Shown: one piece after another, positions 1 to 7,671 of the stretch
Numbering within the stretch: position 1 is the first letter of the stretch
Layout of the letters: the number at the start of each line of letters is the position of its first letter
Assembly: GCF_024834055.1 (NCBI RefSeq)
Contig: NZ_JANUXZ010000006.1
Location: 62,001 to 126,000 of the forward strand
Direction of reading: 5' to 3'
From: Corynebacterium sp. ES2730-CONJ
GTDB taxonomy: Bacteria > Actinomycetota > Actinomycetes > Mycobacteriales > Mycobacteriaceae
DNA: 64,000 nt
Translations under genes and position numbers: made by a program
The notes under the pieces: generated by a model
Seen by the model: the letters and a program-made list of their open reading frames with translations, nothing else
Told to the model about the DNA's origin: nothing
The model's database searches: none

Positions 1-71
1 GACTGCCTCTGCTTGACTCGGGCTCGAGTGGCATGGCGACGGTGGTGGCTGCGTCCTTCTATCTTAATCGA

Positions 72-100
72 CACCCCTCAGTTGCGGGGGCTTCCTTTTT
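72..100 (+). terminator. possible weak intrinsic terminator (+ strand)
   Basis: A C4/G4 stem (74-77 with 86-89) is followed by a pyrimidine run ending in five T on the + strand. It would serve a + strand gene that enters the window from the left. The frame of such a gene cannot be decided from 1-70; one frame stops at 14-16. The stem is short. Confidence 0.3.
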
Positions 101-242
101 AAGAATATTGGCTTATTATCCACGCGATAACAACGACCGCTAGCAACAGATACAGTGCCTGGGTGACTCGCGAACGTGGATAGCTACGCCTCCGTTTAGG
201 GAGGTTTTGATCTTTTTTCCGGAGTTCTTCGGGGTTAGCCAT
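99..242 (-). CDS. 47-residue membrane peptide, function unknown
   Basis: This short reading frame starts at ATG 242 and stops at TAA 99-101. Its ATG overlaps the stop codon of the upstream 68-residue gene in a TAATG arrangement, which indicates translational coupling. The product has a highly charged N-terminal half rich in Lys and Arg, then one hydrophobic segment of about 15-18 residues near the C-terminus (roughly residues 29-43), so it should be a single-pass membrane peptide with a cytoplasmic basic region. No family is recognised. The tight coupling, and the same orientation as the oligopeptidase upstream, argue that it is real rather than chance. Confidence 0.55.
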   Translation of the reverse strand: MANPEELRKKDQNLPKRRRSYPRSRVTQALYLLLAVVVIAWIISQYS

Positions 243-448
243 TAGTTCCTTTCATCCCCAGTATTCACGGTTTTCACACGGGCATTCTTCACCCACGCCA
301 CTATGCGCAGCCACAGTGACCCTGAAATATCCACCACCCGCAGCCACACCACAGCGATCATAGCGCCGAGGGGGACCACCACAACAAACACCACAACAAC
401 CTGCAACCAGAAATTGGTGGTGGTGAGGAATTGGGTGAAGGCATCCAT
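242..448 (-). CDS. 68-residue membrane protein, function unknown
   Basis: A small protein with one strongly hydrophobic, valine-rich segment at about residues 14-36, followed by a basic C-terminal tail. It begins five bases after the stop of the M3 oligopeptidase gene and its stop overlaps the start of the next tiny membrane protein, so the three probably form one transcript. I do not recognise a family. It could be a small envelope protein or a modulator of a membrane complex, but nothing in the sequence decides this. Confidence 0.6.
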   Translation of the reverse strand: MDAFTQFLTTTNFWLQVVVVFVVVVPLGAMIAVVWLRVVDISGSLWLRIVAWVKNARVKTVNTGDERN

Positions 449-452
449 AATT

Positions 453-2513
453 TTATAAGCTACCCGCTAGTCCACGACGGCGCAGCAACGGAGTGATATC
501 TTTTTCTCGGCCGCGCAGCTTGATAAAAGCTTCGTGGTAATCATCGGCTCCACCCCGGGAGAGAACGAGATCACGGAATTTTTGACCTGCCTGCCGAGCC
601 GCTGCATCGCCAGCGTATGCTCCCGCTGCGTGACATTCGGTAAACCAATCAAATCCATCGGCGTCGAGAACCTCTGCCCATAAATACGAGTAGTAGCCCG
701 CTGAGTAACCGCCAGCAAAAATATGCGCAAAATAAAGACTCCCATAGCGCGGGGCTAGATGGGCCACCTCAAGCCCCGCCTTCGCAAGAGCTTGGCGCTC
801 GAACTCGGCTATATCTTCAGGGCGCAGTTTGTGTGCTTCGTCCGGAGAGAGGCTGTGCCATGCGAGGTCGATGATTGCGGAGGCGAGGTACTCAGAGGTT
901 GCACAACCTTGACCGAATTGCTGGGCCTTTGTCATGGCCTCTCGCATCTGGGTGGGAAGTGGCTCTCCTGTGTCAATATGGAAGGCGTAGTGGGAGAGGA
1001 TAGCGTCATCAAAGGCCCAATTCTCGTTGATCTGGGAGGGGAATTCCACATAATCTCGAGGCACCCGGGTACCCGAAAAGGTGGGATATTTCACCTGGGA
1101 AAACAGTCCATGCAGACCGTGGCCGAATTCGTGGAAGAGTGTGGTGACTTCATCGAGACTCAGCAGCGGATCGGAGCCATCGACGGGCTTATTAATATTG
1201 AGCACGTTGACCACGACCGGTTTATCCCCCAGTAGCTCGGACTGATCCACAAATGAGCTCATCCAGGCTCCTCCACGCTTGGATGGGCGGGCGAAATAGT
1301 CCGTGAGCACTAGCCCGATCCCTTCCCCATTTTCTTCCAGGATCTCATAAATCTTCACATCCGGGTGGTAGGCCACCAAATCGGGGCGTGGCTGTACAGT
1401 GATGCCATAGAGCCTAGAAGCTGCATAGAAGAGGCCATCGTTAACAACCCGACTGAGCGGGAAGTATTTCTTCAGTTCGGTTTCATCGAGGTGGTAGTCG
1501 CGGTGGCGTATATAAGTTTCCCAGTAAGGCCAGTCTGCTGCCCCGATAGTCGCACCGTGGTCTGATTCGCTGTCCAGATCAGCGGCCTCATGGAGTAATT
1601 TGAATTCATTGCGAGCATTTGTGGCGGCAGCGGGTGCCAAATCTGATAGCAGTTGCGAGGCTGCATGACTATCAGGGGCGGTTTCCTCTGCGATCACGTA
1701 CTCGGCGTGATTGTCATAGCCCAATAAAGCAGCTCTCTCAGCGCGCAGCTGCACCGTTTTGATAACGGTCTCAGCATTGCTCGCACCCCGGTTCTTGGAT
1801 GCTTCATAGAGAGTGGCCCGAACCGTGGGGCTTTCTAGATGACTTAAAGCCGATTGTGCGGTTGGAAGCTCGAGTGGCAAGACATAGCCTTCGCGCTCTA
1901 GATCCTGAGCATAATGGCGGGCTGACTGAATAGTAGCCTCATCGAGCCCACGAAGCTCTTCCCGGTCAAAAGTAGGCGCATCCTGAGTAGTGGATTTCCG
2001 AAGCTCGGAATTAAAGCGCTCGGATAGCGAAGAGAGCTGCGCGTTGATCTCCTTTAACCGCTGCTGCTTATCCGCGCTGAGATTGATCCCCCTCCTTGTA
2101 AATTGCCGCATCAGGTGGTCAAAAAGTCTTTGAGATTCAGGGGCAACGGGAACTTGCACATCCTTAAGCCGCTGATAGAGCTGAGCATTGAGGAAAATAG
2201 CATCAGTATGGGCTGCTAACTGCGGGGCGACGGTGGCCGCAATATCTTCTAACTCGGTAGTCGAATCGGTGCCAAGAAGATTGAAGAAGACCGCGGCTAC
2301 GCGCTCGAGATTGCGACCGGATTTTTCCCAAGCTTCTACAGTATTGTCCCATGTTGCTGGATCTTCGTTGGTGGCAATCGCGGTGATCTCAGCGTCGTGC
2401 TCGGCTATGGCCGCTGCGAATGCTGGCTGGAAATGCTCAGTTTTGATGTCCGCGAAGGGCGGAAGTTGGTAGGGCAACGTGGAGGGGACTAAAAGGGGGT
2501 TATATTCGCTCAT
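453..2513 (-). CDS. dcp: M3-family zinc oligopeptidase (peptidyl-dipeptidase Dcp type)
   Basis: A 686-residue cytoplasmic metallopeptidase, normal length for the Dcp/oligopeptidase A family, which degrades short peptides. The HEXXH zinc site is HEFGH at residues 461-465, and the third ligand is probably the Glu of the VEFPSQINENW stretch near 490. The N-terminal part is helical with no signal peptide. The start codon lies only 33 bp from that of the divergent esterase gene. Upstream of the ATG there is a -10-like TAGCAT eight bases before the start and no good Shine-Dalgarno sequence, suggesting a leaderless mRNA. In the same direction follow two tiny membrane protein genes. The family assignment is firm; Dcp rather than OpdA specificity is inferred from overall resemblance. 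Confidence 0.93.
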   Translation of the reverse strand: MSEYNPLLVPSTLPYQLPPFADIKTEHFQPAFAAAIAEHDAEITAIATNEDPATWDNTVEAWEKSGRNLERVAAVFFNLLGTDSTTELEDIAATVAPQLAAHTDAIFLNAQLYQRLKDVQVPVAPESQRLFDHLMRQFTRRGINLSADKQQRLKEINAQLSSLSERFNSELRKSTTQDAPTFDREELRGLDEATIQSARHYAQDLEREGYVLPLELPTAQSALSHLESPTVRATLYEASKNRGASNAETVIKTVQLRAERAALLGYDNHAEYVIAEETAPDSHAASQLLSDLAPAAATNARNEFKLLHEAADLDSESDHGATIGAADWPYWETYIRHRDYHLDETELKKYFPLSRVVNDGLFYAASRLYGITVQPRPDLVAYHPDVKIYEILEENGEGIGLVLTDYFARPSKRGGAWMSSFVDQSELLGDKPVVVNVLNINKPVDGSDPLLSLDEVTTLFHEFGHGLHGLFSQVKYPTFSGTRVPRDYVEFPSQINENWAFDDAILSHYAFHIDTGEPLPTQMREAMTKAQQFGQGCATSEYLASAIIDLAWHSLSPDEAHKLRPEDIAEFERQALAKAGLEVAHLAPRYGSLYFAHIFAGGYSAGYYSYLWAEVLDADGFDWFTECHAAGAYAGDAAARQAGQKFRDLVLSRGGADDYHEAFIKLRGREKDITPLLRRRGLAGSL

Positions 2514-2546
2514 GACTACCTATGCTAGCTGCTAAAATCTAAGGCT
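2514..2546. promoter_or_regulatory. 33-bp divergent promoter region
   Basis: Only 33 bp separate the two divergent start codons. The minus-strand gene has TAGCAT and the plus-strand gene TAAAAT, each eight bases before its ATG, so both -10 elements fit inside the gap while each -35 would lie within the opposing coding region. Divergent transcription from overlapping promoters is inferred. Confidence 0.4.
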
Positions 2547-3758
2547 ATGCAACCAGATGTGCAACCGACGGTCGAAGCGATCGACAATCCCTTGGCACCG
2601 TCTACTGCGGTGCGGTATTTCCTGGCCAGTTATGCCAGCTACCGCCCCTTTGAGCCTTCCTATCGCACCGCCTTTGCCGGCGAGGCCCTGAGCACCCTCA
2701 CCCTAGCGCAGCCGCATCGCGGTGCCGATCAGATATATCTACTCCCCCTTCTCATCACGGCACCACAGTCGGCTGAGCCACTGCACGATTGCCCGGTGAT
2801 GGTTTTTATTCACGGTGGTAGTTATGAATCGGGGCATTTCCGCGAACCAGTATTTGAGGCTGCGGCCTTGGCTGAGCAAGGCTTTATTGTAGTGAGCGTG
2901 GAATACCGTTTGGCTATCGAAGGCTTCGTTCGCTTGTCAGGGGAAAAGGATTATCGCGGAATCGAAGATTGCCGTGAAGCAATTGGGTGGGTGGCTGATA
3001 ATATTGAGCGCTTCGGCGGTGATCCCACCAATATAACGGTGGTGGGGCATTCTGCGGGGGCAGGCATAGCTCTCTGGTTGGGGCGCAAGGATCATTACGA
3101 CGGCACTTTTCGACGCATCCTGGCTGTTAGTCCCGCTTTTCCGCGCCGTCCTTTCAGAAAAAATCTCTTGCGGGCATGTTTGCGCGTACCGTTGACTCAG
3201 GACGACCTGAGGCGTCTTGGACCTAGCCGGCTGGACAAGGGCGCGCAGCGATTTAGTGGACTGGTAGCAAGCGATCTCGCTTTCGGCCCTTATCCTTTCG
3301 AGCCTGCGGAGATGGCGGATCTGCCCATTATTATTAGCTGCACCGATGGTGAGATGTTTGACCTCAAAGAGAAGCCCTTTATTCCGGGTTCTATCCTGCG
3401 TAGGATTTTCGGGATGCCACAAAGCTATGAGCCTGATGGTCCCCTGCTCGGTTCACTTGTCGGAGATACTATGATCCGGCAATGGGCCCTCGGTATCGGT
3501 CAGGTGAGACCAAAAGATACGTGGCTTATTGATTACCAGGGAGACCCTCCGATCATTCATGGGGCGGATCTACGCTGGGTATTCGGAAGCGCCCCCAATC
3601 CCCCGATCTTTAATATTGTCAAGGACTACCTTCGCGGTGTGCTTCCCTCCTGGCCTGATTATTCCGCCAATAGACAGGTTCTTATTGCACCGATCGGGCG
3701 CGAGCCCTATCCCGAGAGTGACCCTTATGGGCAGTTGCGGGTGACTCTCGGCCTATGA
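2547..3758 (+). CDS. carboxylesterase / alpha-beta hydrolase
   Basis: A 403-residue serine hydrolase of the carboxylesterase/hormone-sensitive-lipase type. The oxyanion-hole motif HGG is at residues 89-91, and the nucleophile elbow GHSAG is at 167-171 with Ser169. The region before it (the GIEDCREAIGW stretch and FGGDP) is characteristic of carboxylesterases. There is no signal peptide, so it should act in the cytoplasm on a small ester; the substrate is unknown. Its stop overlaps the start of the next gene, a maltokinase-like kinase, in an ATGA arrangement, so the two are translationally coupled and may work on related, possibly acylated, sugar substrates. That link is inference only. Confidence 0.85.
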   Translation: MQPDVQPTVEAIDNPLAPSTAVRYFLASYASYRPFEPSYRTAFAGEALSTLTLAQPHRGADQIYLLPLLITAPQSAEPLHDCPVMVFIHGGSYESGHFREPVFEAAALAEQGFIVVSVEYRLAIEGFVRLSGEKDYRGIEDCREAIGWVADNIERFGGDPTNITVVGHSAGAGIALWLGRKDHYDGTFRRILAVSPAFPRRPFRKNLLRACLRVPLTQDDLRRLGPSRLDKGAQRFSGLVASDLAFGPYPFEPAEMADLPIIISCTDGEMFDLKEKPFIPGSILRRIFGMPQSYEPDGPLLGSLVGDTMIRQWALGIGQVRPKDTWLIDYQGDPPIIHGADLRWVFGSAPNPPIFNIVKDYLRGVLPSWPDYSANRQVLIAPIGREPYPESDPYGQLRVTLGL

Positions 3759-4552
3759 TTAGTATTGCGGGGCCGGCATTTCAACGCCTCAGCGGTACCC
3801 AAACCAATGCCAGTTATATTCTCGGCGATCAGGTGTGGAAGGTGCTGGCGCATCCGGAACCTGGAATTCATCCTGATGTTGAAATCACAGCTGCGCTTCA
3901 CCGACACGTTGCAGAATTTATTGGTGAGATTCGCGACGGTGATGCCACCGCGGTCATCATCACCTCTGTCCTGCCCGATGCCCAAGATTGCTGGGCGGCA
4001 CGAGAGCAACTAGATCCTCATGATGCCTCTGCAATGGGCGCGATCCTTAAAGAAGTGCACGAAGATCTAGCCCATGCCTTTGCTACGGGCCAGCGGCGGG
4101 ATCTGCGGGAGACATTTCTTGAACGCCTACACCTTTTTGCCTCGCGTACCAAGATTATTGAGGAATTTCTCCCCGCGGCGGAGCGGATATACTCGATCTT
4201 TGATCGCCCTATCCCTGTGCAACGCATTCATGGGGATCTTCACCTTGGCCAAATTCTTCGATCACACGGGGCGTTTTACCTCATAGATTTCGAAGGTGAG
4301 CCTACTGTTCCGCTATCCCAGCGCCGACTCCCGGATTCTCCTATGCGAGATCTCGCGGGCATGATCCGGAGCTTCGATTATGCTGGTCTCGATTATGGGG
4401 AGGATTTCCTCACTGGCTACGGTGACTATGACGCACAGCTTCTTGAGGCCTATATGGTGGATAAGGTGCTCTACGAGATCGACTACGAAGCACATCACCG
4501 TCCCGATTGGGTGCAGATTCCCCTGAATGCGGCGCGGACGCTACTTTCCTAA
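3755..4552 (+). CDS. compact maltokinase / glucosamine-kinase-like phosphotransferase
   Basis: The 265-residue product carries the signature of the actinobacterial maltokinase (Mak/Pep2) and glucosamine kinase group: HGDLHLGQ at 159-166 (catalytic loop), DFEGEP at 178-183 (metal-binding Asp), followed by RRLPDSPMRDLAGMIRSFDYA. An N-lobe remnant with the EPGIHPDVEI stretch (about 35-44) is still present. Family members are usually 400-470 residues, so the N-terminal cap domain is missing. The Trp that usually lies between the two motifs in glucosamine kinases is replaced by Phe. Either maltose or an amino sugar could be the substrate. It is coupled to the esterase upstream, and it overlaps the convergent idi gene by four bases. 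Family placement is strong; activity is uncertain because of the short length. Confidence 0.8.
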   Translation: MISIAGPAFQRLSGTQTNASYILGDQVWKVLAHPEPGIHPDVEITAALHRHVAEFIGEIRDGDATAVIITSVLPDAQDCWAAREQLDPHDASAMGAILKEVHEDLAHAFATGQRRDLRETFLERLHLFASRTKIIEEFLPAAERIYSIFDRPIPVQRIHGDLHLGQILRSHGAFYLIDFEGEPTVPLSQRRLPDSPMRDLAGMIRSFDYAGLDYGEDFLTGYGDYDAQLLEAYMVDKVLYEIDYEAHHRPDWVQIPLNAARTLLS

Positions 4553-5088
4553 AAACCGGCGAGGAGTCGCTCGCGCAACGGCTGGTGACCGAGTTGCTCA
4601 ACCATCCACGGGCTAAAAGCAAAAGGGGTTGAGTCAACGGCACGGATGAGATCGGTGGCATTCACCCACCGGTAGGAATCCACCTCGGTTGGATCGGGAG
4701 CTATGTCGGCACTAATGCGGGCGATAAAAACGGGGCAGATTTCGTATTCCACGATCCCGCTGGAATCAACGGCACGATAGCGGAAATCCGGCAGCACAAC
4801 CTCAACCTCATCGAGGCTCTCTATTCCCAGCTCGTGGGGAACCCAGCGGTGCACGGCGTCGAGGGCGGTTTCGTGTGGGCCTAAATGCCCGCACGCGGAA
4901 TTGGTCCACACTCCAGGCCACGTGGCCTTTGAGAGGGCTCGCCTGGTCATGAGAAATTGGCCGTGGGGATTGAAAACATAGCAGGAAAAAGCCAAGTGCA
5001 ATGGTGTGGTGCTGCTATGCACGGTTGCTTTAGGGGCAGTGGAATATGGGGTTCCCTCATCGTCGACAAGCACAACGGTATCTGTCAT
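4549..5088 (-). CDS. idi: isopentenyl-diphosphate delta-isomerase, type 1
   Basis: A 179-residue Nudix-fold enzyme that interconverts isopentenyl and dimethylallyl diphosphate in isoprenoid synthesis. The catalytic Cys is Cys66 in TNSACGHL and the catalytic Glu is Glu116 in YEICPVF, both at the positions expected from the E. coli enzyme. The length is typical. A Shine-Dalgarno-like AGAGG lies upstream of the ATG. The stop codon overlaps that of the convergent kinase gene by four bases. There are no other isoprenoid genes nearby. Confidence 0.95.
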   Translation of the reverse strand: MTDTVVLVDDEGTPYSTAPKATVHSSTTPLHLAFSCYVFNPHGQFLMTRRALSKATWPGVWTNSACGHLGPHETALDAVHRWVPHELGIESLDEVEVVLPDFRYRAVDSSGIVEYEICPVFIARISADIAPDPTEVDSYRWVNATDLIRAVDSTPFAFSPWMVEQLGHQPLRERLLAGF

Positions 5089-5114
5089 ATCACTGCCTCT
5101 TCTTGGTTGGGTAC

Positions 5115-5612
5115 TTATACGCTATTGAGGTTGCCCTCAAAGACGAGGTTACCTACTTTCAACCGCGCTTGGGAGAGCTGATAATAATCGATGGCAAAGG
5201 CATACTGCAGATTCGTCGAAGCCCCAGCACCTAAAGGAAGGTCTAGGTCGATGGTGCCTTCAGGAACGAGTTCAGCACCATCTAAGCTCACCTGTAGTTC
5301 TTGAGGAGGAAGCGCTATATCGCCAGTATTGGTGACAAGCAGGTAAATAACTGAACCTGTTGCTTGCTGGTTATATCCAGTTGCTTGCAGTTCCACCTTG
5401 ATATTAAGCCCTGGGTCCTCGGCGGGTTTTGTTAAGTCTGTGACAATCTTCTCGGGAATATCGACGGCACTAAATTGGGGTGCGGCTGACGTTTCCTGGG
5501 CTTGGGCCACCTGCGTCTTAATGGGCTCTTGCTGTTCCGACGCCGCGCAGGCACCAAGGCTTAATGCCAGTGCCGCAGCGATAAGCATATTCGCAGACTT
5601 TAGTATCTTCAT
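5115..5612 (-). CDS. small lipoprotein with an immunoglobulin-like domain
   Basis: A 165-residue secreted lipoprotein. The N-terminus has a positively charged start, a hydrophobic core and the lipobox LGAC, so Cys21 should be lipidated. A low-complexity Gln/Ala/Glu linker follows. The rest, from about residue 60, alternates hydrophobic strands and ends in VGNLVFEGNL, which resembles DUF4352-type extracellular beta-sandwich domains, but I cannot assign it firmly. It lies downstream of nothing obvious and upstream of idi in the same direction, 26 bp apart, so co-transcription is possible. Confidence 0.75.
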   Translation of the reverse strand: MKILKSANMLIAAALALSLGACAASEQQEPIKTQVAQAQETSAAPQFSAVDIPEKIVTDLTKPAEDPGLNIKVELQATGYNQQATGSVIYLLVTNTGDIALPPQELQVSLDGAELVPEGTIDLDLPLGAGASTNLQYAFAIDYYQLSQARLKVGNLVFEGNLNSV

Positions 5613-5952
5613 CGTCCTCGACCCATATTGTTGGTGAACTATATTCAGGAAAATAGTAGCAATAAATGAGCCGATTAGTCACGGCTCGATCTCAGATGAG
5701 AAAAGTGCCCGCGTTGCTGTATAGTTTGTACAACTTGTTCTACACCCTTTATTGGTTGTCTGCAGCCACCATCACCGCAGGATGAACCAGCTACCTTAAG
5801 TATCCAGTTTTGGTAGGGGCACGGTCTTGATGAGCGCCTACGAGGCCGCTCTGTGCGATACCAAGAAATAAGCGATGAGTTGAGCATCTATCACCGCTGC
5901 TTTACTCGATCACAGTCTTTAACGATTAATTTAAGGAAAGCTCCCGCTACCT
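5613..5952. other. 340-bp divergent intergenic region between lipoprotein and brnQ
   Basis: No convincing gene is seen here. It contains an inverted repeat GAGCCG-N8-CGGCTC (5668-5687) on the lipoprotein side and TTGTACAA at about 5728. I looked for a T-box or amino-acid riboswitch ahead of brnQ and did not find the conserved T-box sequence. Confidence 0.4.
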
Positions 5953-7317
5953 ATGTCTTCTCAACCCACCGTGATTAAGAAATCCGGCAGTGCCTCGATA
6001 CTGAGCCCACGGATCTTAGCCCCCATCGCGCTTATGCTCTTTTCGATGTTCTTCGGCGCTGGAAACCTCATTTTCCCGCCCGTTCTGGGGGCTGGCGCAG
6101 GCGCTAATTTCACACCCGCGATTATTGGTTTTCTTCTCGGTTCTGTGGCCTTGCCCATTATTACCGTCATCACCATGGGGTTATCGGGGCATGATATTCG
6201 CTCGTTGCCAGCGCGTGCCGGCAAGATCTTCGCCGTTACCTTCTCTGTTGCCGTGTACTTAGCAATTGGCGCTTTATTCGGTATTCCGCGTACCGCTGCC
6301 GTGGCTTATTCCGTGGCTATTAGCCCCATCACGGGATGGACTTCAACGAGTGCTTCCTTGTTTTTTAGCGTGCTCTTCTTTGTTATTTGTTATGCATTAG
6401 CCTTTAGGCCTGGCAATTTGGTGAATCGCTTGGGTGCCATTTTGACTCCCGCTCTCTTGCTCCTCCTCACCGTGTTGATTGTGATGAGCTTTTTTAAACT
6501 CAAGAACCCTTCCCCTAGCCCACTGCCGGATTACGAAACCTCCCCGCTGGCTACCGGTTTATTTGCTGGCTATATGACTATGGATTCCGTGGCCGCCCTC
6601 GCATTCGGCATCTTGGTTATTTCCGCTGTCAAGCGCTCGACGGCGGGCACCTCAATTCCCGTTCATAAATCCACCACGGTAGCCGCCTTAGTTGCGGGGC
6701 TGCTCTTGGCAATTATTTATTTCGGACTGGCCTATATCGGCCTCCACTTAGAAGACAGCCAAAGCTATCCCGAAGGTGCTGCCCTATTATCTGCTGCCGC
6801 GCTGCGAGTCCTTAACTTCCAAGGCCAGGTTGTTTTCGGAGGCATTGTGGTTTTGGCGTGTATGACCACTGCTACTGGGTTGTTGGCTGCAACCAGTGAA
6901 TTCTTTCAGTCTCTGGTTCCAGCGGTGCGTTATCACTACTGGTTGACGGGATTTGCCGTTATTTCCTGCGTGATTGCCACCACAGGATTGGAAACGGTAT
7001 TAGCTCTTGCTGTCCCGATTATCATTTTCCTGTACCCCATTGCTATTACGGTGGTGGCCCTGACCTTCTTCGGTCATTTCCTGCCTTTACCGCTCTTTTA
7101 TAGTTTCCGCTTTGCCGTGTGGACGGTGGCGGCATGGAGTTTTACCACAACCGTCATGCCTGATTTATTAAGCTCCGCTCCACTTCAGGAAGTCAATTTT
7201 GGGTGGTTGATTCCCGCTCTGGTGGCTCTAACCATTGGATTATTTCTAGATCTTTTCAATCCTGAGCGATCTCGTGCCGCCATTAAGAAGGCATACGAGA
7301 ATATCCAAACCCAGTAA
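5953..7317 (+). CDS. brnQ: branched-chain amino acid carrier BrnQ (LIVCS family)
   Basis: A 454-residue inner-membrane carrier with about 12 hydrophobic segments. The N-terminal LFSMFFGAGNLIFPP stretch is diagnostic for the LIV-II/BrnQ sodium- or proton-coupled transporters of leucine, isoleucine and valine. An AAGGAAAG sequence precedes the ATG at a somewhat long distance. The gene stands alone: a 340-bp upstream gap separates it from the divergent lipoprotein, and a strong stem-loop follows it. Whether it is used mainly for uptake or as an overflow valve cannot be told. Confidence 0.93.
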   Translation: MSSQPTVIKKSGSASILSPRILAPIALMLFSMFFGAGNLIFPPVLGAGAGANFTPAIIGFLLGSVALPIITVITMGLSGHDIRSLPARAGKIFAVTFSVAVYLAIGALFGIPRTAAVAYSVAISPITGWTSTSASLFFSVLFFVICYALAFRPGNLVNRLGAILTPALLLLLTVLIVMSFFKLKNPSPSPLPDYETSPLATGLFAGYMTMDSVAALAFGILVISAVKRSTAGTSIPVHKSTTVAALVAGLLLAIIYFGLAYIGLHLEDSQSYPEGAALLSAAALRVLNFQGQVVFGGIVVLACMTTATGLLAATSEFFQSLVPAVRYHYWLTGFAVISCVIATTGLETVLALAVPIIIFLYPIAITVVALTFFGHFLPLPLFYSFRFAVWTVAAWSFTTTVMPDLLSSAPLQEVNFGWLIPALVALTIGLFLDLFNPERSRAAIKKAYENIQTQ

Positions 7318-7360
7318 TATTAAATAATCACTAATACTTATTCAGTGAAAGTATGAGTGC

Positions 7361-7440
7361 TCACAATTTTCGAAAAAGAATTGTGAAAACTAAATAAGAA
7401 CCGGACATAACTTCTACCGCGTAGGCCAGTCCGGTTTCTT
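7361..7440 (+). terminator. two hairpins after brnQ, the second a terminator
   Basis: The first stem pairs TCACAATT (7361-7368) with AATTGTGA (7379-7386). The second pairs AACCGGAC (7399-7406) with GTCCGGTT (7429-7436) and runs into TCTTCCT. The second is the likely brnQ terminator. Confidence 0.7.
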
Positions 7441-7671
7441 CCTGTCTACCCTCATGGCAATCATCTCAATACCGATGCAGAACTGCCAGTTCCGAGGCTG
7501 AAACCACGCCTGTCATTGGGGGCGTCACACCCCCGGCGAGGAGGGTCGATTCTTGATGTGGATCCCCTCCCTCAAATACCGTCTCTTTAATCTTGACTTT
7601 AGTGTCCATACGGGGGGATTTAAGTGTGTGTGAAAATTTTTTTTACACGCGCAAACCACTACTCTTGAACC
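7441..7671 (+). promoter_or_regulatory. leader region of the peptide ABC operon
   Basis: No gene is seen in this 230-bp stretch. A GGGGG-N7-CCCCC hairpin occupies 7518-7534, and GAGGAGGG near 7537 can pair with the CCCTCCCTC at about 7565. A TTGACT (-35-like) lies near 7589. The stretch just before the start codon holds an eight-T tract. I recognise no known riboswitch. Confidence 0.35.

Noticed and set aside
759-1235. Long + strand frame inside the oligopeptidase gene
   Set aside because: It lies antisense to a gene with clear catalytic motifs; the product has no recognisable features.
5640-5952. T-box or amino-acid riboswitch ahead of brnQ
   Set aside because: No T-box consensus or antiterminator/terminator pair could be found.
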